From Okeania sp. SIO2C9 (GTDB taxonomy: Bacteria; Cyanobacteriota; Cyanobacteriia; Cyanobacteriales; Microcoleaceae): a stretch of DNA of 64,000 nt. How positions within the stretch are numbered: position 1 is the first letter of the stretch; each line of letters opens with the position of its first letter. Positions 36,253-46,706 of the stretch are shown piece after piece. The translations under genes and the position numbers were made by a program. The notes below the pieces were generated by a model. That model made no database searches and was not told the DNA's origin. It saw only the letters and a program-made list of their open reading frames with translations. The stretch is from positions 1 to 64,000 of the forward strand of contig NZ_JAAHGO010000043.1 in assembly GCF_010672455.1 (NCBI RefSeq). The letters run 5' to 3'.

Positions 36253-37656
36253 ATGAATTTTGAATATGAATATCAACGATGCTTAGAAAAATTGAAATGG
36301 GCAACTGGGAAATTACAGGTAGAAGTTCAATCAGAAAAACTTGCTGAAATTGCCGAGTTAGTTGTCCAACCAATGATGAGTCCTTGGCGTTATTTTCATA
36401 CTCCAAATCATATCTTTGAAGTGGGAGGTTCACAGGATGCAATAGAAGTATTAGCTGCTTTATTCCATGATGTAGTCTATCTACAAATAGATCATAGTGT
36501 TAATTTTAATCTCAGCTATTACATTACTCCTTATATTAAAGAGGTACAAGGAAAATTAAAAATTCGGGAAAAGAATGAATTGCCGAAGGATAAAATTTTT
36601 CAAATAATAGCATCTATTTTTGGCTTTGTTGATGGTCAGGTTTTGTTACCTTTCGGGGGGCAAAATGAGTTTATGAGTGCTGTTGTTGCTGCTAAAGCAA
36701 TGGAAACATTTCTAACACCTAAACATCTGTTGAAAATTACTGCTTGTATTGAAGCAAGTATTCCATTTCAACCTATTTCAGAATCTGGCTTAACTGGTAC
36801 TGAACGTCTCTATCAACGACTTAAAGAAACTAACAGTAAATGGAATATTAATTTAACTGATACCGAACTATATCAAACAATTAAAAAATCAGTTAGACTA
36901 TCTAATCGAGATGTTATTGGCTTTGGTTCACCTAGTTCAATTTTTCTAGATAATACCTGGAATTTATTACCAGAAACTAACCACAATCTTATCAATGGTA
37001 ATTCATACACTATTTCTGAGTACCGAATTGCTTTAGAAAAAACTGAAGGTTTTATTAAATCTTTAAATCCTGATTTAATTTTTCGCAAATTTGATGGAGA
37101 ACCCAATGAAAAAACTTACATAAGTTGGGTTAATCAGGCAAATAAAAATCTGGAAATTGCTAAAATTTATCTAGGAAGTAAAATTTTTACTCTAGGTTTT
37201 ATTGAAGCATTATCTATGCGATTGGGCTTGAATATACCGCTTTCAACAATGATTGGAGAATTGCCAACTCAAGGATTTAATCCGGCTCATTTGGAGAGTT
37301 TTTTACCAGATATTCATAATCCTTATCAGCCTAAAAATAGTCTGGAACGTGAAGTATTAACTTTGTTGGCAGACGGGCGATGTCAAAATGCCGCTTATGA
37401 TATGAGAAACTCACCATTGAGTACATTTATAGTTAGATATATAGGATTTGAAGAAGTAAAAAAACAAAGGGAAAGAACTAAAGAATTATTTCAAAAAAGT
37501 ATTTCTCCTGAAGATTTTATTGATGGCTGTAACCAAGATTTAGTGAAAATGATTATTGATGGAGTTTTAGAATTATTTGAGAGTCGTAAACAGGCAATTA
37601 GTGGGGTAAAAAAAGGCAATTGTATTCACTGGAATAAACAGGAACAATACCAATAA
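36253..37656 (+). CDS. HD-like domain protein of unknown function
   Basis: The 467-residue protein begins with a segment resembling an HD metal-dependent phosphohydrolase: PWRYFHTPNHIFEV (first His), then VLAALFHDVVYLQIDHSVNF with the HD pair about 30 residues later, near residue 75. The remaining 390 residues are mostly helical (for example QNEFMSAVVAAKAMETFLTPKHLLKITACIEAS) and I do not recognise them. Two further motifs that might complete an HD site are not certain. No signal peptide or membrane segment is seen. The ATG follows AAGGAATC. It has no same-strand neighbour within 2.5 kb. I have the impression that similar proteins exist in other cyanobacteria, but cannot assign a substrate. 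Confidence 0.7.
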   Translation: MNFEYEYQRCLEKLKWATGKLQVEVQSEKLAEIAELVVQPMMSPWRYFHTPNHIFEVGGSQDAIEVLAALFHDVVYLQIDHSVNFNLSYYITPYIKEVQGKLKIREKNELPKDKIFQIIASIFGFVDGQVLLPFGGQNEFMSAVVAAKAMETFLTPKHLLKITACIEASIPFQPISESGLTGTERLYQRLKETNSKWNINLTDTELYQTIKKSVRLSNRDVIGFGSPSSIFLDNTWNLLPETNHNLINGNSYTISEYRIALEKTEGFIKSLNPDLIFRKFDGEPNEKTYISWVNQANKNLEIAKIYLGSKIFTLGFIEALSMRLGLNIPLSTMIGELPTQGFNPAHLESFLPDIHNPYQPKNSLEREVLTLLADGRCQNAAYDMRNSPLSTFIVRYIGFEEVKKQRERTKELFQKSISPEDFIDGCNQDLVKMIIDGVLELFESRKQAISGVKKGNCIHWNKQEQYQ

Positions 37657-37740
37657 TATCATGTATCTTTGAATTCCCACAATAAAAATTTTAGGGAACA
37701 GGTCATTTCAGTTATCAGTTATCAGTTATCAGTTATCAGT

Positions 37741-37829
37741 ACCTCTGCAATAAGGAGGCTTGAAATCTGAAATATTCTCTTTTTTTATCCCCTTAAAAGG
37801 GGAGGCGCATACCCAGGATTTTTCGGTAA
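37741..37829 (-). repeat. R1 repeat, one half
   Basis: Only the TTCGGTAA-proximal half remains (ATCCCCTTAAAAGGGGAGGC then GCATACCCAGGATTTTTCGG), preceded by a CAGTTAT heptamer tract at 37708-37740. Confidence 0.65.
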
Positions 37830-38314
37830 CAGGGCACAGGAAGAAATTTATCAGAAATCACATTTTTACCCTTGGCTAATTAATTAGGCTTGATATAATA
37901 GACCTCTTCAAAAATTTAAAATCCAATCAATTATTATCCATAAATTATCAATTTTACCATTGCCACCTACTACCTAGCACCTTATAAATTTACGGTCGTT
38001 AATTAAGTGGAAATGACTATAATATAAAACATAAATTATGGTTAATTAAGTTGAGTAATTATAGCAGCTCCAGAAGGCAGAAGTAGAAAAAAAATTTACC
38101 TTTATAAGGTCGATAGTCAATCTATGTTCTCACAGTAAATCCAGTCAATCGAGTATCATAATTGTGTAGATGAGGAAATATGGTGTAGAGGAGATAGCGA
38201 TCGAACGAATATTTTTGATAACTGTATTTAAGTGGTTATACAAAATTCATTGCACAGATTAAACATAATAATATGATGATGAACTCATCATTTAAAACTC
38301 AAAAATTAATGTTA

Positions 38315-38526
38315 TTACCGAAAAATTGTGGGTATGCGCCTCCCCTTTTAAGGGGATAATAAGCGGTCGATCTTCGCAGCTTCCCAAAGGGTGGGATGGC
38401 GACGTCTCCTCGCCATATCCAATCGACCAAGAGATGAAAAATTTTCATCTCTTTGTCAATCCTCTTCAATTTATTTTCAAGGAGAGGTAATTATTCATTA
38501 TTCATTATTCATTATTAATTGTTGAA
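38315..38526 (+). repeat. R1 repeat copy
   Basis: Full-length: TTACCGAAAAATTGTGGG end, GGTCGATCTTCGCAGCTTCC, GGATGGCGACGTCTCCTCGC, ATATCCAATCGACCAAGAG and the TTAATTGTTGAA end. An R4 element begins two bases later. Confidence 0.85.
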
Positions 38527-38528
38527 TA

Positions 38529-38702
38529 ATATCATGTTCGGTTGAAGATTTATAAATAACTTAGCGAGGAGTCAGTCCTCAGTCCTCAGAAGTCAGGAGG
38601 GAAGAAAGAAGGAAGGAACAAAGATAAAGATAATTTCAGTATTTCTTCGGTACTGTCAGTTCTTAAATTTTATTTATAACTGACCCGTCCGAACATGATA
38701 TA
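38529..38702. mobile_element. R4 MITE
   Basis: A 174-bp element with 13-bp exact inverted ends ATATCATGTTCGG / CCGAACATGATAT, directly next to an R1 copy. Confidence 0.75.
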
Positions 38703-38774
38703 AGAGAAATAAATACAGATACTCACAAACTTTTAATCACAATAAATTCCTCCAGTCAATTCCCACAATTGAGA

Positions 38775-39070
38775 AAGAGAACTTAATTTATAGTATTAAG
38801 CGATTGGGGATTTTCTATCCCAGAATTAATAAAAATCTTTGTAGTTAGCAGCATAACTATTTATAATTGGTTGAAAAGATGGCAAATCCTGGGGTTTTTA
38901 GGGTTATATAATCAAATAGGAAGAGGTCGGAAACCGAAATGAAGTTAGGCACAAAAATACCAAGTAAAACAGTTAGTCAAATCAAGGTAAAAAAAACTCA
39001 GAAAAGTGATGATAAAAATTTATCAACAATCAGGAATAGATGTGAGCAAAGAAGCGATCGAAATAATTAT
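38775..39070 (+). pseudogene. IS630-type transposase relic, N-terminal part
   Basis: The frame from about 38808 reads GFSIPELIKIFVVSSITIYN then WLKRWQILGFLGLYNQIGRG RKPK and stops at TGA 38940-38942. This is a helix-turn-helix start of an IS630/Tc1-like transposase. Further relic-like codons continue to about 39070 in other frames. The C-terminal piece at 40349 may belong to the same dead element. Confidence 0.6.
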
Positions 39071-39171
39071 CCTGCCAATTGAATATGGTCTGAAAAAGAG
39101 TGAGAAATAGGAGTGAGAAATAGGACTGAGCAAAACCCCTGATAGTTGAGAAGTAGAAGTAAATACGCCTA

Positions 39172-39309
39172 AGAGCTGATTTATAAAGCAAATATTAAGA
39201 GGCTGAATCTCTGGCAATACAAGGGTTTTGGGAGTTATAGTCCAATAATGCATAAATCCCTGAGAGTTAGATTAAATAAGGGTTTTAGCTAAGTTTACAA
39301 ATCAGCTCT
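39172..39309. mobile_element. R3 MITE
   Basis: A 138-bp element with inverted ends AGAGCTGATTTATAAAG and TTTACAAATCAGCTCT. A second copy lies at 50928-51066 with the same ends and a partly different middle. Confidence 0.8.
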
Positions 39310-39463
39310 AATACCAGTTTGAAAAAAGAATGCTATAAAAAGTACATCTTGATCGGATATGCTTAAAAATAGCTTCTCCAGTTCATTTTAGATGGTTATA
39401 TGTATCGTTTTCCCTTTTTTTTCAAAATTTATTCCTTCTTCCTTCTTACTTCTTCCTTCTTTC

Positions 39464-39491
39464 GTACGGACGTTGCATGCAACGTCTCTAC
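39464..39491. repeat. 28-bp palindrome (P28 family)
   Basis: GTACGGACGTTGCA followed by TGCAACGTCTCTAC, palindromic apart from two positions near the ends. Confidence 0.6.
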
Positions 39492-40190
39492 TATTTGTAA
39501 AAAACGTTGATCAAATTGGCATAACTATTAGAACTGAAAGACCAAGATGAAAAAGGAGAAATTGACTTGAGATATTGAGATAAAAGTTGATTCTCTGTGA
39601 TGTCATATATTCCTGATACTTGACAGGAAAAAGGAATAATATGAAATATCAAAAAGAATGCTACGAATAATTTAGTTGGTTAAAAAACTTTACCCATAAA
39701 TGTCGATTTGACTAAAAACAGAGTTTGACTCTAATAAATCTAATAAATGATATATAGGCTATTCCTACTGACTCCTGACTTATGAATCCTTGAAACAGCC
39801 GTGGGTATTTGTAGCAAAAATTTGAGTATTTCATATCACAATAACTTCTAAAAGTTGTCAAAGTAAAATAATTAATTTTTTAGGGTTAATCAATAATAAA
39901 AATGAATTATTGAATTATATTATGAAATTAATCGAGGCACGTTCGACAGTCAAATAGTCATAGAGTTTGGAGATAAATTTATAGTCATTTCAAATAATAA
40001 TGAAACACTTTTTCGGCTGAAACCCTTCTGCTGTAATCAACCCTTGTCTCAATCTAAACTGAAATGACTATAGTTACAATTTGTCTAAACCTACAGTAAT
40101 CATTATGGATAAAACCTCAATTCAAAAAGAGTAATAATTTCATGAAAAAGCAAGAGAAATGGGAGTCATTTCAGTTATCAGCTAACAGTA

Positions 40191-40346
40191 CCTCTTGCAA
40201 TAAGGAGGCTTAAAATCTGGAATATTTTCTTTCTCTTGGTCGATTTTATCTGGCGCAGGTTTCCTCGCCATCCTGCCCTACGGGAAGCTCCACTAACGAC
40301 AGCTTTTTCCTTAAAAGGGGAGGCTATTGACTATAATTTTTAGGTC
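40191..40346 (-). repeat. R1 repeat copy, diverged
   Basis: CTCTTGGTCGATTTTATCTG, GGTTTCCTCGCCATCCTGCC, GGGAAGCTCC and CTTAAAAGGGGAGGCTATTG preserve the R1 order. One end merges with an IS630 relic at 40349. Confidence 0.7.
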
Positions 40347-40348
40347 AA

Positions 40349-40596
40349 GAAATTTCCAGCTTTTTGGGTTACCCACTGACTGGCCTGAGCCAAACTTAAC
40401 TGAGATTCTCTGGAAATTTATTAAATATGAATGGATTGAACTTGATGTGCCTCAGAGTAGACAAAATTTACTTAATTATCTCAAAAAACTGCTTGATAAT
40501 TTTGGTATAAAGTATGTAATTGATTTTGTTTATACACTTAATATGATTAACTATTTAGCGTGCTATATTTTAGAACTAAAAAAGATATTTAACTAG
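40349..40596 (+). pseudogene. IS630-type transposase relic, C-terminal part
   Basis: FGLPTDWPEPNLTEILWKFI KYEWIELD matches the last part of a DDE_3 transposase, with the catalytic Glu in NLTEILW, followed by a typical helical tail. The start codon region belongs to an R1 repeat, so the open frame is a chance fusion. It is probably the other half of the relic at 38775-39070. Confidence 0.7.
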
Positions 40597-40642
40597 GGTA
40601 ATATAGTATTTTTAAGGAACTGTAAAAAAAAACTGTAAAAAT

Positions 40643-41818
40643 ATGAATAAAATAGCAGACAAACTGCTCAAACAAGGAATTTATCAATATCAAAATCATA
40701 AATTTGAAGCAGCTTTGGAATCTTGGCAACAGGCATTAGCTATCTACCAAGAAATTTCTGATCGCCGTAAACAAGCTGCAGCTCTAGGAAATATAGGTGT
40801 TGCTTATGACGCATTACTAGATTATCACTCAGCCATAGAATATTATCAACGACACTTAAATATTGCTAGAGAAATTCAAGACCGAGAAGGAGAAGGAAAA
40901 GCCTTAGGTAATTTAGGAAACGCTTATTATGCTCTAGAGAATTATTCAGAAGCACTTGTATATCAACAAAAACGTTTGACGATTGCTCAAGAAATGCAAG
41001 ACGAATTTGGTTGTGAACAAGTCTACTCCAGTTTAGGCATAGCCTATCATAGTTCGGGAAAATTTGCCCAGGCCAAAGAATGTTATCAACAGCAGTTAGC
41101 TTTTGCTAAAAAGATAGGTAATTATACTAGCCAAGGAGATGCTTTGTTTAATCTCCGGTTAGTATACCAATCAATGGAGGATGGTAGAAAGGCAGAAGAA
41201 TGTAGACAACAACAGATAGCGATCGCCAAAGAATTATTATCAAAGCAACTGGGCAATAACTTTACAGAAATTGCTCAAACTGTAGCTCTAAATGTTACGG
41301 CAGATTTTGCAGGTAGCGATTTAAGTAAGATAGACCTCCAATATACTAATTTTGCTGGAGCAGACTTACAAAAGACTAATCTCAGTGGCACTAACTTAAC
41401 CCTTGCGGACTTAAGTGGAGCTAATCTCAATGGTGCGAACTTAAGTCAAGCAAATCTCTGTAACGCTAATTTACGAGATGCTAAACTTGTAGAAGCTTAT
41501 CTCAAAGATGCAGATTTGCGGACAAAATTACCTCGTGCCGATTTAAGTAATGCTAACCTCAGTGATGCTGACTTGAGTAGTGCTTATCTGCCCAATGCTA
41601 AATTAGTCAATGTGGATTTAAGTAATGCTTCTTTACAAAATGCTGACCTCAGTGGAGTTAATTTAAGTGGGGCCAATTTACGCGGAGCTAATTTAAAACG
41701 GACAGATTTAAAAGATGCAATTTTAGAGAAGACAATATTTGCTCAAAATATAGGTATTTCTGAACATCAAAAACAGGAGTGGGTGGAACGAGGGGCATTG
41801 TTTGAGATTTCAGAATAG
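40643..41818 (+). CDS. TPR and pentapeptide-repeat protein
   Basis: The 391-residue protein has about five tetratricopeptide repeats at residues 1-200 (ALESWQQALAIYQEISDRRK, AAALGNIGVAYDALLDYHSA, EGKALGNLGNAYYALENYSE, and so on), a protein-binding superhelix. Residues 225-370 form pentapeptide repeats of the A(D/N)LXX type (FAGADLQKTNLSGTNLTLAD, SGANLNGANLSQANLCNANL), a right-handed beta-helix. The C-terminal segment IGISEHQKQEWVERGALFEI closely resembles the tails of the next two genes. No signal peptide is seen, so it is probably cytoplasmic. It opens a run of three same-strand pentapeptide genes, with gaps of 370 and 535 bp that contain low-complexity repeats, so they may not be one operon. 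Confidence 0.92.
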   Translation: MNKIADKLLKQGIYQYQNHKFEAALESWQQALAIYQEISDRRKQAAALGNIGVAYDALLDYHSAIEYYQRHLNIAREIQDREGEGKALGNLGNAYYALENYSEALVYQQKRLTIAQEMQDEFGCEQVYSSLGIAYHSSGKFAQAKECYQQQLAFAKKIGNYTSQGDALFNLRLVYQSMEDGRKAEECRQQQIAIAKELLSKQLGNNFTEIAQTVALNVTADFAGSDLSKIDLQYTNFAGADLQKTNLSGTNLTLADLSGANLNGANLSQANLCNANLRDAKLVEAYLKDADLRTKLPRADLSNANLSDADLSSAYLPNAKLVNVDLSNASLQNADLSGVNLSGANLRGANLKRTDLKDAILEKTIFAQNIGISEHQKQEWVERGALFEISE

Positions 41819-42190
<372 letters not shown>

Positions 42191-43012
42191 GTGAAAACTG
42201 CTATAACAATTAAAAATATAGCTGAGAAAATTGTTGATTCTATGACTGCAATTGAAGGATTATGGCCTCATAATATTAGCCCCAATCGACTCGCTGTGCT
42301 AGAAAGAAAATTGGTGCTTTGGTTGCGATCGCAAAAATTTGACTCTAACTTAACTTCTGAGTCATTGCAATACAAATCTTCAGAGGAATTACAAACTTTG
42401 ATATTGTCTGCAACGACTGCAGGTTGTGATTTTTCAGAGTTTAGAATAATAATAAAGAAAGTGGTTGAAGCTAATACAGAAAATTTACTGGAGTTAGCAA
42501 GTATCGCTGATATAAATCCTGCTTTAGATTTTGCAGGAGCTAAGTTATTAGGAGTTAATTTATGTGGTGTTGATTTGAGTGGTGCAGATTTGAGTGAAGC
42601 TTATCTACGGGGTGCAGATTTAAGTGATGCAGATTTGAGTGAAGCTAATCTTGGTAAAGTGAATTTAGGTGGAGCAGATTTGAGTGGAGCATTGTTAAGT
42701 AATGCCGATCTAACTGAGGCAAATTTGCGCCGTGTTAGTCTAGCTTTAGCTAATTTGAGTGGGGCAAATTTGAGTGGGGCAAATTTGAGTGAAGCTAATT
42801 TGAGTAATGCCAATTTAAGTGATGCAGATTTGAGTAATACTAATTTAACTGATGCCGATCTAAGTCAAGCTGGATTAGCATTAACAAATTTAAAAGGAGC
42901 TAATTTTCAGAATGCAAAAGTAGAGAATGCTAGGTTATGGCATGATTCTGGTTTATCTGATGAAATGAAGCAAGATTTAATTAGTCGTGGAGCGTTTTTT
43001 GAGGAGAATTAG
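42191..43012 (+). CDS. Pentapeptide-repeat protein
   Basis: The 273-residue protein has an N-terminal helical part of about 110 residues (AEKIVDSMTAIEGLWPHNIS and SPNRLAVLERKLVLWLRSQ-like segments) and about 26 pentapeptide units from residue 113 (FAGAKLLGVNLCGVDLSGAD through SNANLSDADLSNTNLTDADL). It ends SGLSDEMKQDLISRGAFFEE, the same tail type as its neighbours. The start used is GTG at 42191; an ATG at 42242 is possible but would remove a predicted helix. No strong ribosome-binding site is visible before either. The function of such proteins in cyanobacteria is mostly unknown. Nearly every unit ends in Leu-Ser-Gly/Asn-Ala, so a minus-strand open frame through it is a shadow. Confidence 0.88.
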   Translation: MKTAITIKNIAEKIVDSMTAIEGLWPHNISPNRLAVLERKLVLWLRSQKFDSNLTSESLQYKSSEELQTLILSATTAGCDFSEFRIIIKKVVEANTENLLELASIADINPALDFAGAKLLGVNLCGVDLSGADLSEAYLRGADLSDADLSEANLGKVNLGGADLSGALLSNADLTEANLRRVSLALANLSGANLSGANLSEANLSNANLSDADLSNTNLTDADLSQAGLALTNLKGANFQNAKVENARLWHDSGLSDEMKQDLISRGAFFEEN

Positions 43013-43547
43013 AATCAGAGAAAAAATCATTGGCGTTGCTGAAGAGCGTGTATGATATTAATCTTAATTATTTAGGAGTCAGGAGACAGGAGTCAGGAGT
43101 CAGGAGGGAAGAAAGAAGAGTTAAAGAGGAGTAGAAGAAGAAAGTTTTTTGTTTGCTGGCGCACAACTTTCCTGTCGAAATGCTACCGGAAATGTTAATG
43201 GGAAGTGTTGCATCAGCATAATCACGGAGCGCGGAACGGAGTTCTATAGCGCTCTTATTAGGACAAGATATTATACCTCAAATCACCAACGCCAAATCAT
43301 TTAATTAATAATTATTAATCTGATTGATTTTGTATTCTTTCTGAGATTCTTCTGTTTATCCTAGCTGATGATTTTTTAGTAATTTTTGAGAGTTCAGATG
43401 AAATGGTAAAAACTAACCATGAGAAAGTTTACTAGATTATAATTCTATTAGTCAAAGTGTAATTATTTAGAATTATACTTGACTAAATTAACTCCAGCGA
43501 TGGCTTTTAAATAACATCCTATTAATAGTGTTAAAGAGTAACTCTAT
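43013..43547. other. Intergenic region with repeat fragments
   Basis: GGCGTTGCTGAAGAGCGTG and TATGATATTAATCTTAATTA at 43031-43070 resemble, in inverse, sequence at 55727-55764; GGAGTCA heptamers follow. Two fragments resembling the GCATTCC/CGGAAATG part of R5 are near 43180. No coding signal. Confidence 0.5.
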
Positions 43548-44870
43548 ATGGCGAATCAAAAATCACTTGATAAACTACAGAAACTAATTAATGATAGTGC
43601 TCAAACTAGCAATCAAAAATTGACTAACAATTTTACTGGTATAAGTCTTGAGTGTGTTGACCTGAGTCTTTGCGATCTAAATGATATTAATTTCACTGAA
43701 GCTATTCTCAGGGACGCTTATCTAATTTGTGCCAACCTCAAAAGAACTAATTTTAGTAATAGCGATCTAAGTCATGCTAATCTGAGTGGGGCAATAATGT
43801 GGTTTGCCAACCTTAATAATGTTAATTTAAAGAGCGCAGACCTTAGAGGGATAAGTTTGAAAGGTGCTAACCTTAAGAGTGCTAACCTAGAGAATGCTAA
43901 TCTTTGGCGTAGTGAGATTACAGATGCACAATTAATTAAAGCCAATTTTACTAATGCTAATTTAATTCGTGCTAATCTCAGAAATACTAATCTCACAGAT
44001 GCTAATTTTAGTTATGCTCAACTTGATGAAGCAAACATCAGTGAAGCTAATCTCACAGATGCTAATTTTAGTTATGCTAATTTGACAGATGTTAAGCTTA
44101 AAGATTCTAATTTCAAAGGTGCTAATTTATCTAAAATTAACCTTGTCAGAGGTCAATTACATCGAGCTAGTCTAGAAGGTGCTAATCTAGAAGGTGCTAA
44201 CCTAGAAGGTGCTAATTTAAGTGATGCTAATCTTAATTATGCAAAGTTGATGAATGCTAACTTAAATCATGTTAATTTCAGGGGAGTAAAAATTAATTAT
44301 GCAACAGAATTAGATGATAAGTGGTATCTTGTTTGGGATATTGTTAATCATGGAGCTTATGGTAGAAATTTAAGTGGTGTTGAACTTGAGGATGCCGACC
44401 TTAAAGGAGCTAATATAGGAAATGCTAATTTAGCAGATACTAACTTCAAATGCACTAATCTTAGATATTCTAACCTCAGCAATGCTAATCTCACTAATAG
44501 TAAATTAACTAATACTAATCTGACAGATGTTAATTTGATCAAAGCCAATTTGTCTAATTCTAATATGCAAGGTGCTAACTTGAGCAACACTTTATTATTT
44601 AATGCTATCTTGACAGGTGCTTTATTAAATGAAGCTAAATTGGTAAAAGCTCAACTGTGTGATGCAGAATTATCAAATGCAAAATTGAAAATGGCAAATT
44701 TGATGGATGCTAATTTGAAAAATGCTAAGTTATGGAAAGCTGATTTAAGAGAAATTAACCTAGAAGGTGCAGAATTAGAAGGTGCTATATTTGGTAAAAA
44801 TTTAGGAATTACTGAAGAAATGAAGCAGGAGTTAGTTAAACGTGGAGCTATTTTTCTGGATAAATATTAA
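43548..44870 (+). CDS. Large pentapeptide-repeat protein
   Basis: The 440-residue protein is almost entirely pentapeptide repeats in two blocks: residues about 25-245 and 285-415. The blocks are separated by YATELDDKWYLVWDIVNHGA, a spacer also seen in other cyanobacterial pentapeptide proteins. The C terminus is LGITEEMKQELVKRGAIFLD, shared with the two upstream genes. A short N-terminal helix (KSLDKLQKLINDSAQ) precedes the repeats. No signal peptide or membrane segment is visible. The regular GCTAAT codon pairs of the repeats give the gene a strong internal periodicity, which is prone to gain and loss of units; several adjacent units are near duplicates (EGANLEGANLEGANL). Function unknown. 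Confidence 0.9.
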   Translation: MANQKSLDKLQKLINDSAQTSNQKLTNNFTGISLECVDLSLCDLNDINFTEAILRDAYLICANLKRTNFSNSDLSHANLSGAIMWFANLNNVNLKSADLRGISLKGANLKSANLENANLWRSEITDAQLIKANFTNANLIRANLRNTNLTDANFSYAQLDEANISEANLTDANFSYANLTDVKLKDSNFKGANLSKINLVRGQLHRASLEGANLEGANLEGANLSDANLNYAKLMNANLNHVNFRGVKINYATELDDKWYLVWDIVNHGAYGRNLSGVELEDADLKGANIGNANLADTNFKCTNLRYSNLSNANLTNSKLTNTNLTDVNLIKANLSNSNMQGANLSNTLLFNAILTGALLNEAKLVKAQLCDAELSNAKLKMANLMDANLKNAKLWKADLREINLEGAELEGAIFGKNLGITEEMKQELVKRGAIFLDKY

Positions 44871-45205
44871 AGTATAATATTGTGTTCAGTTGAGTAATTA
44901 GATTTTGATGGAAGGAAGGCAGCAGGAGTTGTTTGCGCAGCATTCTGGACCGAAAGGCAGGAAGTTTTTTCTCATTAATACCTTCTTTTATAAAGGTTCC
45001 GATACTACCGAAAATAATATAATTGAAAAATAAGCATTTTTATCTGGGATTTGGAGATCGAATGCTATGAAAAAGGGAATAATAAAGTAGGGAAAACAAG
45101 ATTAAATAGTAGTAAATATAATTATATAAAGCACTCACTCGGCGCGCTTTTTTTCTGAGAAAAAAACTCAATCTAGATTTACACCTCGAAGAAAAATACT
45201 ATATA
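44871..45205. other. Intergenic region
   Basis: Contains a TTTGCGCAGCATTC.GGACCGAAAGGCAGGAAG fragment (about 44930-44965) of the R5/associated type. Nothing else recognised before the IS630 element starts. Confidence 0.4.
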
Positions 45206-46650
45206 TAGCAATCCTAAATTGGTTGTGGCAAAATTCCATACAGAAAAAGTTTTGGGAAATCGAATATTTGACCATAGCGCAAAAAACTTAAATAGCCACT
45301 TAACTACTTTAAAAGAACTGCAAAGATGATAGAATTGTCTGGTGAAATTTTTGGCTTGTAACCAAATATCTTCAACGGGGTTTTGCTCCGGGGCATTCGG
45401 GGCAAATTTTGTACAATTTATCAACCATTCCTCTTCTACTAAGTCTTGATTAATTGTCACTAAATATTCTTGCGCATTCCTGAGAATTATGATAACTTGC
45501 TCCATCCCAAAATATTGCCAACCTTTTTCCCGGCCTTCGCGCTTTGCAAATATTTAATAAATTCAATGGTATTTTCCGTATTTCCACTCTTATATTCTTG
45601 CACAATAAATTCTTTGCTTTGATAGTCTAATGCTCCATAATAAGTCTGTCTTTCTGTTTCATTTTTGAGCGGGATTTCTATTCTTTCATCTGTTCTTCCC
45701 CAAGCAGAACCTAATACATCCCCCCATAGCAAATGACATTCTTCACTTCCGAAACACTGTCATGTTTCCTGCTTCTATTTCCGGTTGCTATTTGGCTAAC
45801 AATTCCTCTATTTCTTTTTTTTTACTTGCACTAATTCATCATTTTTAGCGGGATTCTTATTCGCGAGTTTTTTCCAACTTATTCCTGCTTCTTTGAGTAA
45901 TACCAATTCCCAAAAATAACGCTATACTTAATTAAGATTTCAGTTATTAAGTAATAATAATAGTTGTAAGCATTCAGCTATTAGCAGTCAGCTTTTCCTG
46001 CGGAATGCTGCGCAAACAGCAGCAAGACCCTCTTCTTAAAGACAGTGTTTAAATTAATATAGAATTTAAGGGAAAGGGAGGCAACTTTTCTAGTAAGATA
46101 ATTAATAAAGTTTTTATTGTAAACTAACACGAATAGCTGATAGCTGATGGCTGACGGCTGAATGCTTACTAATAGTTCAGTAATGTTTGTAACGATTCTC
46201 GGCATTAAGCCAAGATATATTATGTCTTTGAATCCTACTGCCTACCCTCAAGGAGATGTAGCAATACTTTTGAGATTTAGTATAAGTTATAATAACTTTG
46301 ATTAGATTCAAATACTACATCATATTGCTTCTTTAAATATTTTTGTAAATCTGATAACCTCAGATAATCTTATGCCCTTAACAACTCAATTGTTTGCTCT
46401 TTTTCTTCGGCCTTTAAGTAACCTTGTGTTCCTTTATATTTAAGCCTTAAACTTTCTACGCCATGAAACAGTGCTTGGTTTTTCCTTTCGCTAATAAAAC
46501 TGTGAGAAACATTTAATAATTCTTTGACTTAATGGTAGGATTTTCTCGACAAAATCATTTTGACCGCCAAGGCTCTTTTAATTTCTTTGGACTCTTTTGT
46601 TTGATTGATAAAATCATCTAGTTCATCTATAATATGCATTTTTTGTCTTT
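45206..46650 (-). pseudogene. IS630-family transposase, interrupted
   Basis: On the minus strand the N-terminal helix-turn-helix part lies at about 46376-46640. After the inserted repeats, the DDE domain continues: WGDVLGSAWGRTDERIEIPL and TYYGALDYQSKEFIVQEYKS in one frame, then WLINCTKFAPNAPEQNPVED with the catalytic Glu in another. A deletion near 45490 removes most of the WDGASYHNS segment seen in the other copy. Several frame changes and insertions make it inactive. Confidence 0.8.
45966..46169. mobile_element. R5 MITE inside the IS630 element
   Basis: A 204-bp element with exact inverted ends GTAAGCATTCAGC and GCTGAATGCTTAC. The interior includes CTGCGGAATGCTGCGCAAAC. It interrupts the IS630 transposase gene. 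Confidence 0.8.
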
Positions 46651-46706
46651 TGACTAGATATGTTATTCTTACTATTATATATGTTGCGACTTATTTAGGA
46701 TTGCTA

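Larger units (their letters stand above)
37657..40348. other. 2.7-kb gene-free region of repeats and transposase relics
   Basis: The region holds heptanucleotide repeats (37708-37740), R1 copies at 37741, 38315 and 40191, an R4 copy at 38529, IS630 relics, an R3 copy at 39172 and a P28 palindrome at 39464. The remaining stretches (37840-38310, 39500-40180) show no coding signal. Confidence 0.6.
45206..46706 (-). mobile_element. IS630-family element, degenerate and invaded
   Basis: Ends are exact inverted repeats TAGCAATCCTAAA and TTTAGGATTGCTA with TA on both outer sides, as expected for IS630 target duplication. Total length is 1.5 kb, longer than the usual 1.1 kb, because an R5 element (45966-46169) and a further repeat (about 46175-46320) lie inside the transposase gene. 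A truncated copy of the same IS is at 1948-2455. Confidence 0.85.

Noticed and set aside
42601-42813. Minus-strand open frame opposite the pentapeptide gene, and similar ones at 43772-43996 and 44357-44590
   Set aside because: Shadow frames caused by the regular codons of pentapeptide repeats; the plus-strand proteins are clearly real.
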